From the NCBI GenBank assembly GCA_001586965.3, contig LUCW03000901.1, forward strand, positions 1 through 20,000: a stretch of DNA of 20,000 nt, read 5' to 3'. The notes below the pieces were generated by a model. That model had not been told where the DNA came from and made no database searches. It was given only the letters and a program-made list of their open reading frames with translations. The DNA comes from Sphaeroforma sirkka. Lineage: Eukaryota > Opisthokonta > Ichthyosporea > Ichthyophonida. Below, piece after piece: positions 8,997-17,960 of this stretch. A program made the position numbers and the translations under genes. The first letter of the stretch is position 1; every line of letters starts with the position of its first letter.

Positions 8997-10029
8997 TTTT
9001 AGAAGTGAAGATACGATCTAGTTCGTAAAGCAAAAATAAAAACAAAGTAAACCGGTTTCGATCATGGCTTATCGAGTAAGTATGTGCCTATATGTACGAG
9101 TTCAAGACTCATGCTGTATGTCGTTTAGTATTTGGTCCAGTAACCATTTTCGATGTAGTCGCCTTACGTTTATTACTTGGTAAGGTAATAGCCAAAGGTT
9201 GTTCTTCATTAGTGAGTAGGTTCGAAGAATTTTCTGCTCTGTTGATAAGCAGATCAGAAAGTTTGGTCACATGGGAGGTGGCAAATAGGGAATTTCAGAT
9301 CCGTCCGGGTTTATAGTCACCTGAGGAACCCCTTTCCGTTTATCTCGTGTGTTCTTATGTAAACGCTTATTCCATATCTTATTAAAAATACGAAGGAAGT
9401 CGCGAGATTCACGAAACGCATCAGAGGTTAGCCAAGCTACTGTTTCATTCATAAAACGGGTCTTGTAGGAAGTGGAACCGTCTTAGGATGTTTTTTCAAG
9501 TGTATCTTTGACGTGTGACTCCATAGCTGGGACATCAAAATCAAATAAGCGAGGGAATGAAAGTTCCGAAGTAGGGATACGGCGAGTGCCTAGATTAGTT
9601 GCGCTAGTACCATCTATGTTATTCACTTCGTAAGTATCACCCTTCTCATCATGGTAGGGATAATATTATTTATTTCAAAATGACAAGTATGTATGTTACA
9701 ATGTTTGAACATATGGTATGGCTCTCATAGTCGCTGTAGTGGTTCAAAAAAAAAGATTGATGGGAAGAATTTGGTCAGTAAATTCCCGTTTGAAGCTTGG
9801 GCCAAGTGAGTGCGCTGAGTCAATTCGGGCCGGTGTTGACAAAACACTGATACTATCGAATGTTCCATATATTCGCTTGCTGACCTACTAAGTAGAGTAC
9901 CAACCTCTGTGGTACGGATCGGGTCTGCACCGTGTAGTGCCGCGGAATGAGTTAGTGCAGAGTACGAAAAACCAAGAAGGACTAGGTTATTCGTCTTAAT
10001 TCGGTCGAGGAGCGAGGATGGGGTAAGCC
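8997..10029 (-). repeat. 1-kb tandem duplication, copy 2
   Basis: The second copy of the 7959-8996 unit. Here the right side continues without interruption into further minus-strand coding-like sequence (10030-10180). That suggests this copy keeps the original right-hand context and copy 1 is the added one. The segment at about 9658-9970 is the inverted relative of 3538-3860. Confidence 0.93.
9032..9665 (-). pseudogene. Coding-like segment of unknown family, duplicated unit copy 2
   Basis: The same minus-strand sequence as in copy 1, shifted by 1038 bases, with the same NETVAWLTSDAFRESRDF block. It adds no independent evidence of function, because near-identity reflects recent duplication and not selection. 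Confidence 0.4.
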
Positions 10030-10180
10030 AATGCCGCACCAGACCACAGATGAATACGGTATGCGTTGGTTGGCCTGGATTGGAAGTATCACAGGCGGAA
10101 CCAACAAGCGCGATGATTTGGTTTGAACCGAAATTTGGAAGTAGTACTTCAACAGCGTGATTAACCGGGGTATGGGGAAC
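9725..10180 (-). pseudogene. Coding-like segment linking duplicated unit to integrase fragment
   Basis: Minus-strand sequence from about 10180 to 9780 reads as plausible protein, with HAVEVLLPNFGSNQIIALVG, a Cys/Trp-containing stretch (ICGLVRHWLTPSS) and then SRSASEYMEHS and VFCQHRPELTQR. No domain is recognised. The last part is the same family as the isolated repeat at 3538-3860, so this coding block exists in at least two places. Its position between an integrase and the duplicated unit on one strand suggests part of a retroelement's 3' region. It is treated as a fossil. Confidence 0.4.
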
Positions 10181-10190
10181 ATCTGTTGAT

Positions 10191-10514
10191 GTGTCAGGGA
10201 CGGGTGAGGGTACGGTGGTTCTTCAACATGCTGGAGAAAAGTTCCAAGGTGTTCGTGGAGGGTCCAGATATCGTGGAAGTCGTGGCACTCCAGTAATTGC
10301 TAAAGGAGGTCAGGGCCAATGGGCGGCAGTTTCGGGCTTACCAGGAGGTAGTGAACTTGTGGCTACCGGGGCAGACAGGGCAGAGACAGCCGTCGGTGCG
10401 GTAGTCGAGCAATGTGAACATGTACGTATTCGTTACAATCGTCGCACAGAGCCGGATTGGTGTAGACTCGAAGCAGCAATTGAAGCTCTCGTGTCTGGCT
10501 GTGTCTCGGTTTGA
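10191..10514 (+). CDS. Gly-rich open frame opposite the minus-strand element, doubtful
   Basis: An ATG-initiated frame of 107 codons is open on the plus strand. It has a Gly/Arg-rich middle (GVRGGSRYRGSRGTP) and a C-terminal half with Cys and Trp. I recognise no domain. The Gly/Arg-rich segment resembles RGG-type low-complexity RNA-binding regions only in composition. The opposite strand here is Pro/Ser/Thr-rich and in line with flanking retroelement-like coding, so this frame may be a mirror of that composition. I would not rely on it as a gene. Confidence 0.2.
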   Translation: MSGTGEGTVVLQHAGEKFQGVRGGSRYRGSRGTPVIAKGGQGQWAAVSGLPGGSELVATGADRAETAVGAVVEQCEHVRIRYNRRTEPDWCRLEAAIEALVSGCVSV

Positions 10515-10537
10515 TGTTGGCGGTTACCCATAATTAG

Positions 10538-10889
10538 TTAGTAGTAGTATTGGCGCCGGGCCATTGCCGCGATCTCCTTGTTGGACCAACGTTTTGTTGA
10601 GTTCTTCCTGATGTCGTCACAGCGTTGGCGGAGGGCTACATAATCGGGTGTGCGCCCGCCCGTGGTTTTGTGTGCAGTTTTCAGGTGAGCATAGATACTG
10701 TACGGGAAGCGCAGTGATGGGTGGTCGTGGGCCCAGGCGGGTTGCGTCAGAGGGGTAAGTGGGTTTGTGCTGGCCATTAAGTCAAGTTGTATTTCCAGGC
10801 AACCTCCGAGATAGTCCGCAAATGGTCGCGCGTGGAGCAGGCCGCAAAAGTGAAGTAAGTTTGTTTGATGTTTGGGAAACCGAGAGTAT
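10538..10889 (-). pseudogene. C-terminal extension after the integrase, unknown
   Basis: The minus-strand frame covering 10538-11005 overlaps the integrase end in another frame and continues as plausible protein. It includes ERFISALIQAAAIITGTKYS, then HLKTAHKTTGGRTPDYVALR, ending in a basic helical segment NSTKRWSNKEIAAMARRQYY. Gypsy integrases often carry C-terminal extensions such as chromodomains, but I see no chromodomain aromatic cage here. Function is unknown. It is part of the fossil element. Confidence 0.4.
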
Positions 10890-11924
10890 TTAGTGCCCGT
10901 GATGATGGCTGCTGCTTGGATGAGTGCTGAAATAAAGCGCTCGAACAGGGGGGGAAATAACAAAAGGTTCAATTGTCTTAGAAGAGAGTTCGGTAACGTT
11001 GGCATTGCGATTTATAATGTTAACATAATCGCCGACTTTGAACTGAACAATGTTCTTAGTGTTATTCCATCGGTCATACGCTTTAAGTAGGACGCGATTC
11101 TTGTGTTCGAGTAAACAGGGGTAAACAACGTTCTGCATATGCTCGATCTTTTGTAGCCACGGGGTAACGTGTTTCTCGGGTGCAGTTTTATCAAACGTTG
11201 CTTGTAATTCACTATAGCGGCCAAAGAAATAGTGAAACGGGAGTGTTCCAGTTTGAGGATTCATGCAGTTATTCATTTGAGTCTGAACCCATTTCAAATG
11301 ATAAGGTCACATATCCTCAACATCATCCAGTGCGGTACGCAATAGCTTCTTTAGTTCTCTATGACGTGTCTCATTATCACCCTGCGGTTGAGGTTTATAA
11401 GGAACACCACGCCTATGGGTTATGCCTGATACGAGTATAAGTGCATCCATTACGTCGGTACAAAACTCACTACCGTTATCAGAACATAGTACTCGGGGGT
11501 AACCGAAGTCACTAAAGACGTGATAGCATAACTCTACCACTGTTTGCGGGCGTTTTTTTGGTATTGCATAAAGAAAGTTATAGCCCAAAGCCACACATAA
11601 GAAATGACAGATATACACATATCCGGTATGCTTGGATCGCGGGAGTTTAACCAAATCGACTCTGACCCGGCGCATCGGTTGGTCTTCTGTCACACTTAGG
11701 GGTGCCCAACCGTAGCGCTTGATCTGGTTCTTTTCACAATCAGTACAACGTCGGTATACTTCACGTATGTTTTCTTTCAGCGCCGGGTGATCAAGCCCTC
11801 CACGAATAGCCATCATATAAGTATGCTCATATGCTCGATGAAATAAATTATGTATTATTTTAACTCTACTCTCGAGCTGTTCTAAGTCAGTCAGATTCTG
11901 TGTACCGCTGGCTGGATGAACCAT
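10890..11924 (-). pseudogene. Ty3/Gypsy integrase
   Basis: Minus-strand integrase, the enzyme that inserts retroelement DNA. From 11924 downward: an N-terminal zinc-binding HHCC-type region (HNLFHRAYEH ... IREVYRRCTDCEK), then the catalytic core with the first Asp in RVRVDLVKLP, the second in LCSDNGSEFCTD, and the region of the final Glu in GDNETRHRELKKLLR. A linker and C-terminal domain follow (WVQTQMNNCMN ... YFFGRYSEL ... VQFKVGDYVNIINRN), the usual SH3-like DNA-binding part. No RT or RNase H is visible to the right on this strand, so the element is cut at about 11930. It is broken in a few places. It could belong to the same family as the left Gypsy fossil, but nothing overlaps to show it. 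Confidence 0.9.
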
Positions 11925-11977
11925 AGTCCTGTTAGATAGGGCAACCTAAACCCTTGACCGAGTTCTTAGCTAACTAA

Positions 11978-12240
11978 AGGAGTCTAAGGAGTTTGAACAA
12001 AAGCTCAAGACTCGTACAACACATGCACCCAACAAGAATGCAGTCGAGGTAATGCCGAATGAGACGGGATTAGATCGTAAAAATATGGAACTAGCTAAGG
12101 CCATGGATCAAAGACTCAAAGCTTTAAGAGAACTTGAAGCTCGCACTCAACTATTTAAAGCGCTGCTTAAAGAGCAGCCAGGAGTTGCGAAACAAATGAA
12201 GAAGATACTTCTGCATGATTACAATAACGGTTGTAATTAA
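11978..12240 (+). CDS. Small Lys/Glu-rich helical ORF, unknown
   Basis: The plus-strand frame is open from about 11978 (first ATG at 12052) to the stop at 12238-12240. It is highly charged and helix-prone (KNMELAKAMDQRLKALRELE, then KALLKEQPGVAKQMKKILL), a likely coiled coil. I recognise no family. It begins about 50 bases from the end of the minus-strand integrase fragment. It may be gag-related material of the plus-strand element further right, or unrelated. I keep the two readings apart. Confidence 0.35.
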
Positions 12241-12397
12241 AACTGAACAATTCAAATCACTGCTACAAAGATGGTGCAAATACGTCGATGGATACAACAT
12301 CTTCATGAAGCTACCACTACACTTTGTAACAGCGGCAGCTAAACTGAAGAAAAGATACAGAGGCTCAATACAACTGCAGAGAGTCAGGCTGAAGTAG

Positions 12398-12703
12398 ACA
12401 ACCTGCATACATAACTCAAGGACCCAGAGGTTTCTGAAACAGTTACAGTCAATATACAAGCAGCGCAACAGCAGAAGAAGATGTACGATCAGGCCCAACC
12501 TCCAACAGTACCAATACCCACGGTTCGACAGAGCAAATACGCATTCCTTACACCAAGCCGGTAATGAATCTATTATCGCTCCCCAATCATCAAAAGAACA
12601 GCCTAGAAAGGGACGTGGGAGACCCGGCGGTAGCCGCCGAAGACCCACAGTAATTAATATCAATACACGTTCACGCCCACGAGAACGCAATACACGCACT
12701 TAG
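12398..12703 (+). CDS. Basic open frame with AT-hook, no ATG
   Basis: A stop-to-stop plus-strand frame of about 100 codons, too irregular to have an ATG start. It contains RKGRGRPGGSRRRP at 12605-12646, an AT-hook-type GRGRP core within a basic patch, followed by RSRPRERNTRT and a stop at 12701-12703. AT-hooks bind the minor groove of AT-rich DNA and occur in chromatin proteins, transposase-associated proteins and some retroelement proteins. It lies between small helical ORFs and the degraded plus-strand element. Without a start or splice signals I cannot say whether this is an exon, a fossil or chance. Confidence 0.35.
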   Translation, partial: TTCIHNSRTQRFLKQLQSIYKQRNSRRRCTIRPNLQQYQYPRFDRANTHSLHQAGNESIIAPQSSKEQPRKGRGRPGGSRRRPTVININTRSRPRERNTRT

Positions 12704-13195
12704 CCAAATACAACGCAGCAACAGAATTATAAGTCTGTATTTAAAAAAGGTGTCACTTTGGGTAGTATCAGTTTTGGGATTGATGACACCGAATCTTGAA
12801 TTATCAACACCGCACAGCACACGACCACTCAGAGAGGAGCTTGAATACAATCTGTTAATACTACAACCACTACGGCGAGAGCTTGAATTAGAGCTTTTTT
12901 TGTACTGCCCAATGTATGATAAGCTTGGTGTATCCCTACATATTCAAGATATCGATTTGTGAGGGCGGTAATTGTCTTTATGTGATTTTTTTTTTAAAGA
13001 AATAAAACGCAACTGAGAAGCCCTAGGGACCGAAAGCGTATAATCATAGGGGCTATGTACTTGTTTATATTCAGACTAGTACTATGTAAATATCTGCTAA
13101 ATGTACAACGCTCAGTACAACAGTAGTAAGTATTGAAGGCTTCAACTCCGACAAAGCTCACGTAGACCAATCTGCCTACCAGAATAAAGGAAGAA
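12704..13195. other. Stretch without recognised gene
   Basis: A 70-codon plus-strand frame (12750-12962), rich in Leu/Glu repeats such as REELEYNLLILQPLRRELELE, is visible but matches nothing I know. The rest, to 13195, holds T- and A-runs near 12990-13005 and no identifiable feature. Confidence 0.3.
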
Positions 13196-13269
13196 ATGAG
13201 TTTAACAAAGGCCGAGATTATGAGAGGCATAAGGATTTTTAACACAGCGACCATCGCCGAAATTCTCGG

Positions 13270-13530
13270 GAGGAAGAGGTTGACATATAACTCTAATGGT
13301 CGATCGTCTTCTTCAGGGGTCAAGACTTCTCTGAGCGTGAGAGATGTTCTCGCTCTAGAAACGGTGACAGATATCGTTATCACTCTAGCAATGGTGACAA
13401 ATCTCGTTCTCATTCAGTACCTACAACTCCTGCCCGTTCTCCAAAGGTGGATATCTCAACATGAAGTGTTACGACTGAGGCAAGCTTGGCCATTACAGCA
13501 TTGATTGTCCATGTGCTGACTTTGCTGGCA
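13270..13530 (+). pseudogene. gag: Gag C-terminal remnant: Arg/Ser-rich tract and CCHC-like knuckle
   Basis: A plus-strand stretch rich in Arg, Ser and Asp (RERCSRSRNGDRYRYHSSNG) is followed by a C-x2-(C)-x4-H-x4-C type arrangement around GKLGHYSIDCP (about 13461-13515). That is the pattern of retroelement nucleocapsid zinc knuckles (GxxGHxxxxC). Gag knuckles bind the element RNA. The remnant is degraded and the assignment rests on spacing of the Gly, His and Cys residues and on the position just upstream of the pol remnants. Confidence 0.5.
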
Positions 13531-14339
13531 CCCTCACCAAGTCCGATTTACGTTCAAGGGGTCCGATACTTTCTACTCAAGTGGGATCCTAGGTGGTTGA
13601 CTGTTACGCAGATTTTGGAGCGCTTCCTAACTCAATAGAAGAAAAAAATTTGGCTATAGATGTGATTGATGGTATAGATATGGACCCAGTCCATATGTAT
13701 TCTTTTGGTGGTTAATATTAGACCCGCTTATTCAGTATTGTATTATCCCTATACTAGTTGCGATTTTTGACGATAGTGATAAGAATACGTATTTTCATAC
13801 TGATCCTGTATAAGTGCCTATGGATAGTCAAATCCTTTTTGGATTACGGGCACAGGGAGAAAAATTATTAGAACATGGTGGTAACTATTCGTTTAAACTA
13901 CCAGCTCTTTTAATTTCTCCGTAAGCCTTTTGATGATAATTTTGTTGGCTCTTTGGCACTTAAACTTGTGGACCAGGTGGTGAAGCTTGAGCTGAAGCGT
14001 GAGAATTGAGATGTGCTGTGTGAAATCGAAGAGGTTAACTTCTCCGACATAGACCGTTTGGCTGCTAAGTTACTAAAGACACTGGCTCGGGTGCAAGAAA
14101 TCGAAGTTGTTATAACAGACTAGAATATGATGCTAAACACCATAACTTTCTACAAGGACGTGAAGTAACTGAAACCTGGAGTAACGCGGGGTTGTATTAT
14201 ATATAAGCAAAAGGGCTCTCAGCTGATTGACTGGGAAGCTGAGATCTTTATAAGAATTAGGCTTTATCTAGCCTGATGTCTTTTTAGAAAGATTTTATTA
14301 TCATTCGTACTGGAACGTAGGAATTTGTGAATAAGACAT
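13531..14339 (+). pseudogene. Presumed protease and linker region, not resolved
   Basis: This stretch lies between the knuckle and RT. Some segments read as protein, for example VGSALALKL-like sequence near 13945 and a charged helical stretch ending LARVQEIEVVITD near 14110. I see no certain D-T/S-G protease motif. By position it should hold the protease and the RT N-terminus of the plus-strand fossil. That is inference. Confidence 0.35.
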
Positions 14340-14935
14340 TGCCCGGACTGTGCGGTGGCTAATGAGAGCTTCGATATTGACCCGTATCATATTCCGACAG
14401 AAGAAGTGTGCTCAACCCATTGGCGCTCAGCTGACACCCGCTTGTCTGTCGCTATGGCATGAACTTTTAATCAACTCAAGTTTGCTGAAAATAGTTGGGG
14501 ATGTCTTACATGGATCACTTCAAAGAGCAAGGTTTGGCAGCCGATTGCTGGCATGTTTGGAGCTGAGATGATGGCATTTTACCTCCAGAAAATACTGGAT
14601 GATTTTTTTTTTGGGAATGTGGAAAGTGCTCATGTACTTTGTTGATGACGGTGGAATGGGTAATAAAGTCGATAAATTGAAGAGGAACATTGAGATATGC
14701 TATGGATGTATGCAATGATAGCGTGGAAGTATTATATGACTTGGATATTCTATATGTCAATTGTCCCGCTATAAATGAGAACCGATTATTATTTCGGTCG
14801 TTTATTGGTCGATGGCTATAGTACAGTTACTTCCGAGCGTATGAAGGACATATCAAGGCTGACTGCACCAGCGGACAAAGGCACGGTTCTAAAGTTTGTA
14901 GCCATATAGCATCTAGGGACCAGATTAACAAAATG
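14340..14935 (+). pseudogene. pol: Reverse transcriptase remnant
   Basis: The plus strand shows KVWQPIAGMFGAEMMAFYLQ, matching the spacing of the RT region before the active site. Next come MYFVDDGGMGNK (about 14633-14668), the F/YxDD catalytic box, and then DKLKRNIEICYG. Further right, SERMKDISRLTAPADKGTVL (about 14837-14896) matches the Ty3/Gypsy connection motif (I-x-x-L-x-x-P-x-D-x-x-x-L-x-x-F). RT would copy the element RNA into DNA. The remnant is strongly degraded. DIRS elements have a related RT, so the family call depends mostly on the connection motif. Confidence 0.68.
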
Positions 14936-15245
14936 CCAAAACGGCATACAAAATCACACAATTCCGAGTTTTGGGTCCGGATCCAAATATTCCTGATATA
15001 GGGGTCATCAGAAATAGTAGCGGTAGAATCGGTAAGTTAAACAGGGACCCCGCGTGTGAGAGATAAACTCAAGCAGAAACCTGAGTCTAGTGAATTAGAA
15101 AACATAAATAAAGTTTCAGTTCGGTTCTCTCAGACTGGGGACTTTTCCTAGCTGAGATAATCGTGAATTGTGCTTGAGAAGAGGTCTATTGTGTCCTTTG
15201 GTTGTACCTTTCCAGCTACTCTCTATACTATACAGATACACTAAA

Positions 15246-15900
15246 TTAGTGGTGATATGTACCGAACTTAGCACTTATGTTAGCACCGCTCACCGATATG
15301 TTGCAAAGAACAAATGCTTTGTCTGAACAGCGGCGTTTAGTGCGGCATACCATGAGGTGATATCTGCGATCACGAACAAAATTTACTTTATAACGCCTGA
15401 TCCCAATCACCATCTTCACTATTTTTCTGATGTCAGTCAGAATAATATCGTTTCTGCACTCTCCCGAGAGAAGGAGAGCAACCGGCTTCCCTCCCACCAA
15501 ACTGGAATCAACCGCCAACTAACACAGGGAGGCAGAAGCACGTTTTCTAAAAACTGCGAAGATCAGTAAGGTTATGCTGATCTTGGCTCAATAGGATAAG
15601 AGTTGAGTAGGGCGATGATTAACAAGAGTCGAACGAATACTGTTTACCCCGAAGTCTTGTATATCATTAGGTACCAAACCGGCATACCGGCTTAATGAAT
15701 CTCCAGTTTCGGCGCTTGATGCTGGTCCTGACTTCCACCCTTTGGAGTCAACAAGTACAAGAGAAAAATGAATCCAGTTGTTTTCAAGGAGTATTATAAG
15801 CGACTACACTTGTATAATGCTAAGGATATGTCGAGCCTTCAAGGAATATTTGAGGATGTAGGTGAGTCAATCCCTTATAAAATTAAGGACTGGAGGATGT
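15246..15900 (+). pseudogene. RNase H remnant, first part
   Basis: A plus-strand stretch at about 15357-15569 reads HHLHYFSDVSQNNIVSALSR, which fits the first catalytic block of Gypsy RNase H (L-x-T-D-A-S-x-x-G-I-x-x-x-L) with the Asp in FSDVS. It continues into Gln/Arg-rich sequence. The rest to 15900 holds shorter coding-like pieces. RNase H would remove the RNA strand during reverse transcription. It is degraded. Confidence 0.5.
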
Positions 15901-15902
15901 AG

Positions 15903-16290
15903 GTGAGTCAATCCTTTATGAAATTAAGGACTGATGGTTATAATATAAATTGTGTGGATCGCATGTTTTTAGTGCAACCCAGCACAAAGAGGGTATTGTG
16001 TGCTAGTCAGGAAGCTATTAGACAGGCGTATGGTATACGTAAAGAGGAAATGATTATAATATGTAACTACCATCCCTTAGATATTTGGACTAACAAAAAA
16101 CCATTTCTTGGTATACATCGTCCGGGTATGAATTTCCCGAATGATATTATGGGTAACCATTTAATGCGCTAAGTCCAGAATGAGCTTAATCGAGAATGCG
16201 CTTAATCCAAAAATCACGGAACCAAACTATACATATTGGGCACATACCGGGCGAGTTCAATTTTTGTACGGATATGGCGTTCTGGTGGCC
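15903..16290 (+). pseudogene. RNase H remnant, C-terminal part
   Basis: The plus strand reads DIWTNKKPFLGIHRPGMNFP (about 16080-16139), a fit to the block around the later catalytic residues of Gypsy/DIRS RNase H (x-TDHKPLxxI). Near 16226 it reads IHIGHIPGEFNFCTDM, the conserved RNase H tail (HIPGxxNxxAD). The order is as expected. The N-terminal 60 residues of the piece at 15903 are not recognised. Confidence 0.65.
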
Positions 16291-16624
16291 TAGTGTTGTA
16301 GACAACTTGTTAGAATTCATGCATAAAACTATTCCTTGGGTGGTTCCCCTTGACATTGCTCAGCAAGAGATGGCAGAAGAGATGCATACAGAGGAATTGA
16401 TATTCAATTCCCATTGGTTTGACTTTGCTGTGGATCTCTATGGCGTACCACAGATTGACTTGTATGCTGGTGATGAGCGTCATCTGTCATCCAGGTACGC
16501 TGTTCTCAATGGTGGGTTTAATGGTAATCCAGCAGAGGGTAGTATAAACTTGTCCCACCTATACTGCTATGTCAATGCGCCTTGGAATAAGATCAACGAG
16601 TTCTTAGCTAGATTTGTGACTTGA
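16291..16624 (+). pseudogene. DNA methyltransferase-like segment after RNase H
   Basis: Directly after the RNase H tail the same frame continues to the stop at 16622-16624. It holds DFAVDLYGVPQIDLYAGDER, a variable stretch, then LYCYVNAPWNKINEFLARF. DIRS-type retroelements carry, after RNase H, a Dam-like N6-adenine methyltransferase domain with a comparable layout: a VDLFAS-type motif, then a P-P-W/Y-type motif (here NAPW) followed by helical IxxVLxxI. NAPW would match catalytic motif IV (D/N-P-P-Y/W) imperfectly. The match is by eye. Alternatives are an unrelated Gypsy domain insertion, or that the whole element is DIRS-like. Confidence 0.5.
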
Positions 16625-16629
16625 TGGCC

Positions 16630-17960
16630 CTGACTATGGTAGTTATCAAGAGGTTGGGTAGGTGAAGTGTTTCAGACTGTTAGTTAGAGTTACCCAGAAA
16701 TGCTTCTGAACGACTACGAGACACCTGCCCTAGATGCCCCACTGAAGGTGTGGCGCCTGGGCAAACACCAGGATTACTAGCTCAGCCACTTTGAGCTTTA
16801 TATCGAGCTTTGCAATTGGGACAAGTGCGTCATATTGACTACAAAGTGTTTAAGCAAACGCCTAGAGGTTATGAATTCCAGCTGTTCTGTACCAACCGTT
16901 CCACCTGATAGATTTATGGTGCGTCTTTAAAAAACCCCAGAGATAGAGGTCTAAGTATGGTTGTAGATAGAGATCTAGAAGACTGCGGTGGCGGCGGTTT
17001 GTATGCAGTTGAAGCAGCAGCGGGAGCAATGAGCTTCTACAGATACATACATAGCTGATAAGGATGGACAGCTCAATAGCAGATACTTCAAAGATTTCTG
17101 TAAAAAGAACTATATAAATTGCTGTCACGAAGCGGCTTGATTGCTCGAGAAGGTTATGGATGACTTCCGTATATATGTGACTAGGGATGACTATGCTGCA
17201 TGGCTAGAAGATTTGCCGTGACAAGGACTCTACAGTTGATACGTTAACGAATATTGAGTCACATCGCCTAACTACTAGTAGGCCTTTCCATCACAACGCT
17301 TACTTAAGAATATTGTGAATGATTGTATTAATGGTGATGGAGAGGAACCTGTATCTCGCATACCTTTAAAACTCAAGAAGATATAAGGGCCGGGACCGTG
17401 ATGGAAAAGCACAGTTTTGACAGAATACATAACCTAACAAACATCGATATGACGCTCCGATGATATCTATAGAACGCAAGGTGCGCTATACGCTAAGGCA
17501 TACTTCTTTTTCGGATACCACAAGATCGAGTTCACCACCGGTGGTTATACCATTGAATCCACCGGTCATACCTATAGTACAAAATACCACTACATAGAAG
17601 GCTTACCGTTTTCACAGATTGAGGCTTAAAACTTATTCTTCGCCTGTTGGAACCCCTGATGTGGAGGCTAAAGGAACAAGGGGTTGATCAATCTATTCGA
17701 ACTGGCTGTTATATGAAATTCCTTCTGAAGATGCGCCTGAGATCGGCTAAAACTTTATGTACAGCACACCTTTGGCGATGACTGTGAAGATCTCGTTCGG
17801 ATGTATTCTCAACAGGTACCGGCTACACACCTCAATTCGGCCATCCGTTGTGCTTTTAAACTAGCTAATAATGCAGATTATCGACGATAGTAAATTCTTG
17901 AATGGAAAACGAAGCATCAGGCGTCCAATATAACCTAGCGGGGGCGATATTCTCTGATAT
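16630..17960 (+). pseudogene. Integrase-like and downstream pol remnants
   Basis: Plus-strand pieces include RLRDTCPRCPTEG (about 16714), a CxxC that could be the end of an HHCC zinc domain. About 25 codons later comes HIDYKVFKQTPRGYEFQLFC (about 16828-16887), which fits the first part of a Ty3/Gypsy integrase core (first Asp, then T-x-x-GY-x-x-x-L). Further right only scattered coding-like pieces remain, such as KIEFTTGGYTIESTGHTYST near 17527. A tyrosine recombinase, expected if this were DIRS, was not recognised. The region is heavily degraded. Confidence 0.4.

Larger units (their letters stand above)
13196..17960 (+). mobile_element. Degraded Ty3/Gypsy-like retroelement fossil with extra methyltransferase-like part
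   Basis: A plus-strand element in advanced decay. In order I can see an Arg/Ser-rich stretch and CCHC-like knuckle (gag end), RT, RNase H pieces, a methyltransferase-like segment and an integrase-like remnant. It ends near a purine/G-rich tract (GCGGGGGCGATAT, about 17939-17951) that could be a polypurine tract. Neither LTR was identified. The boundaries are soft, and gag may begin further left. It has well over a dozen breaks, so it is much older than the left Gypsy fossil or the 1-kb duplication. RT and connection motifs favour Ty3/Gypsy, although the methyltransferase-like part recalls DIRS elements. Confidence 0.65.

Noticed and set aside
12151-12699. 182-codon minus-strand frame rich in Leu/Cys as a membrane protein
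   Set aside because: It lies opposite the basic and helical plus-strand frames and its hydrophobic composition is their mirror image.
16862-17128. Minus-strand Leu-rich ORF
   Set aside because: It lies opposite integrase-like plus-strand remnants and shows no domain of its own.
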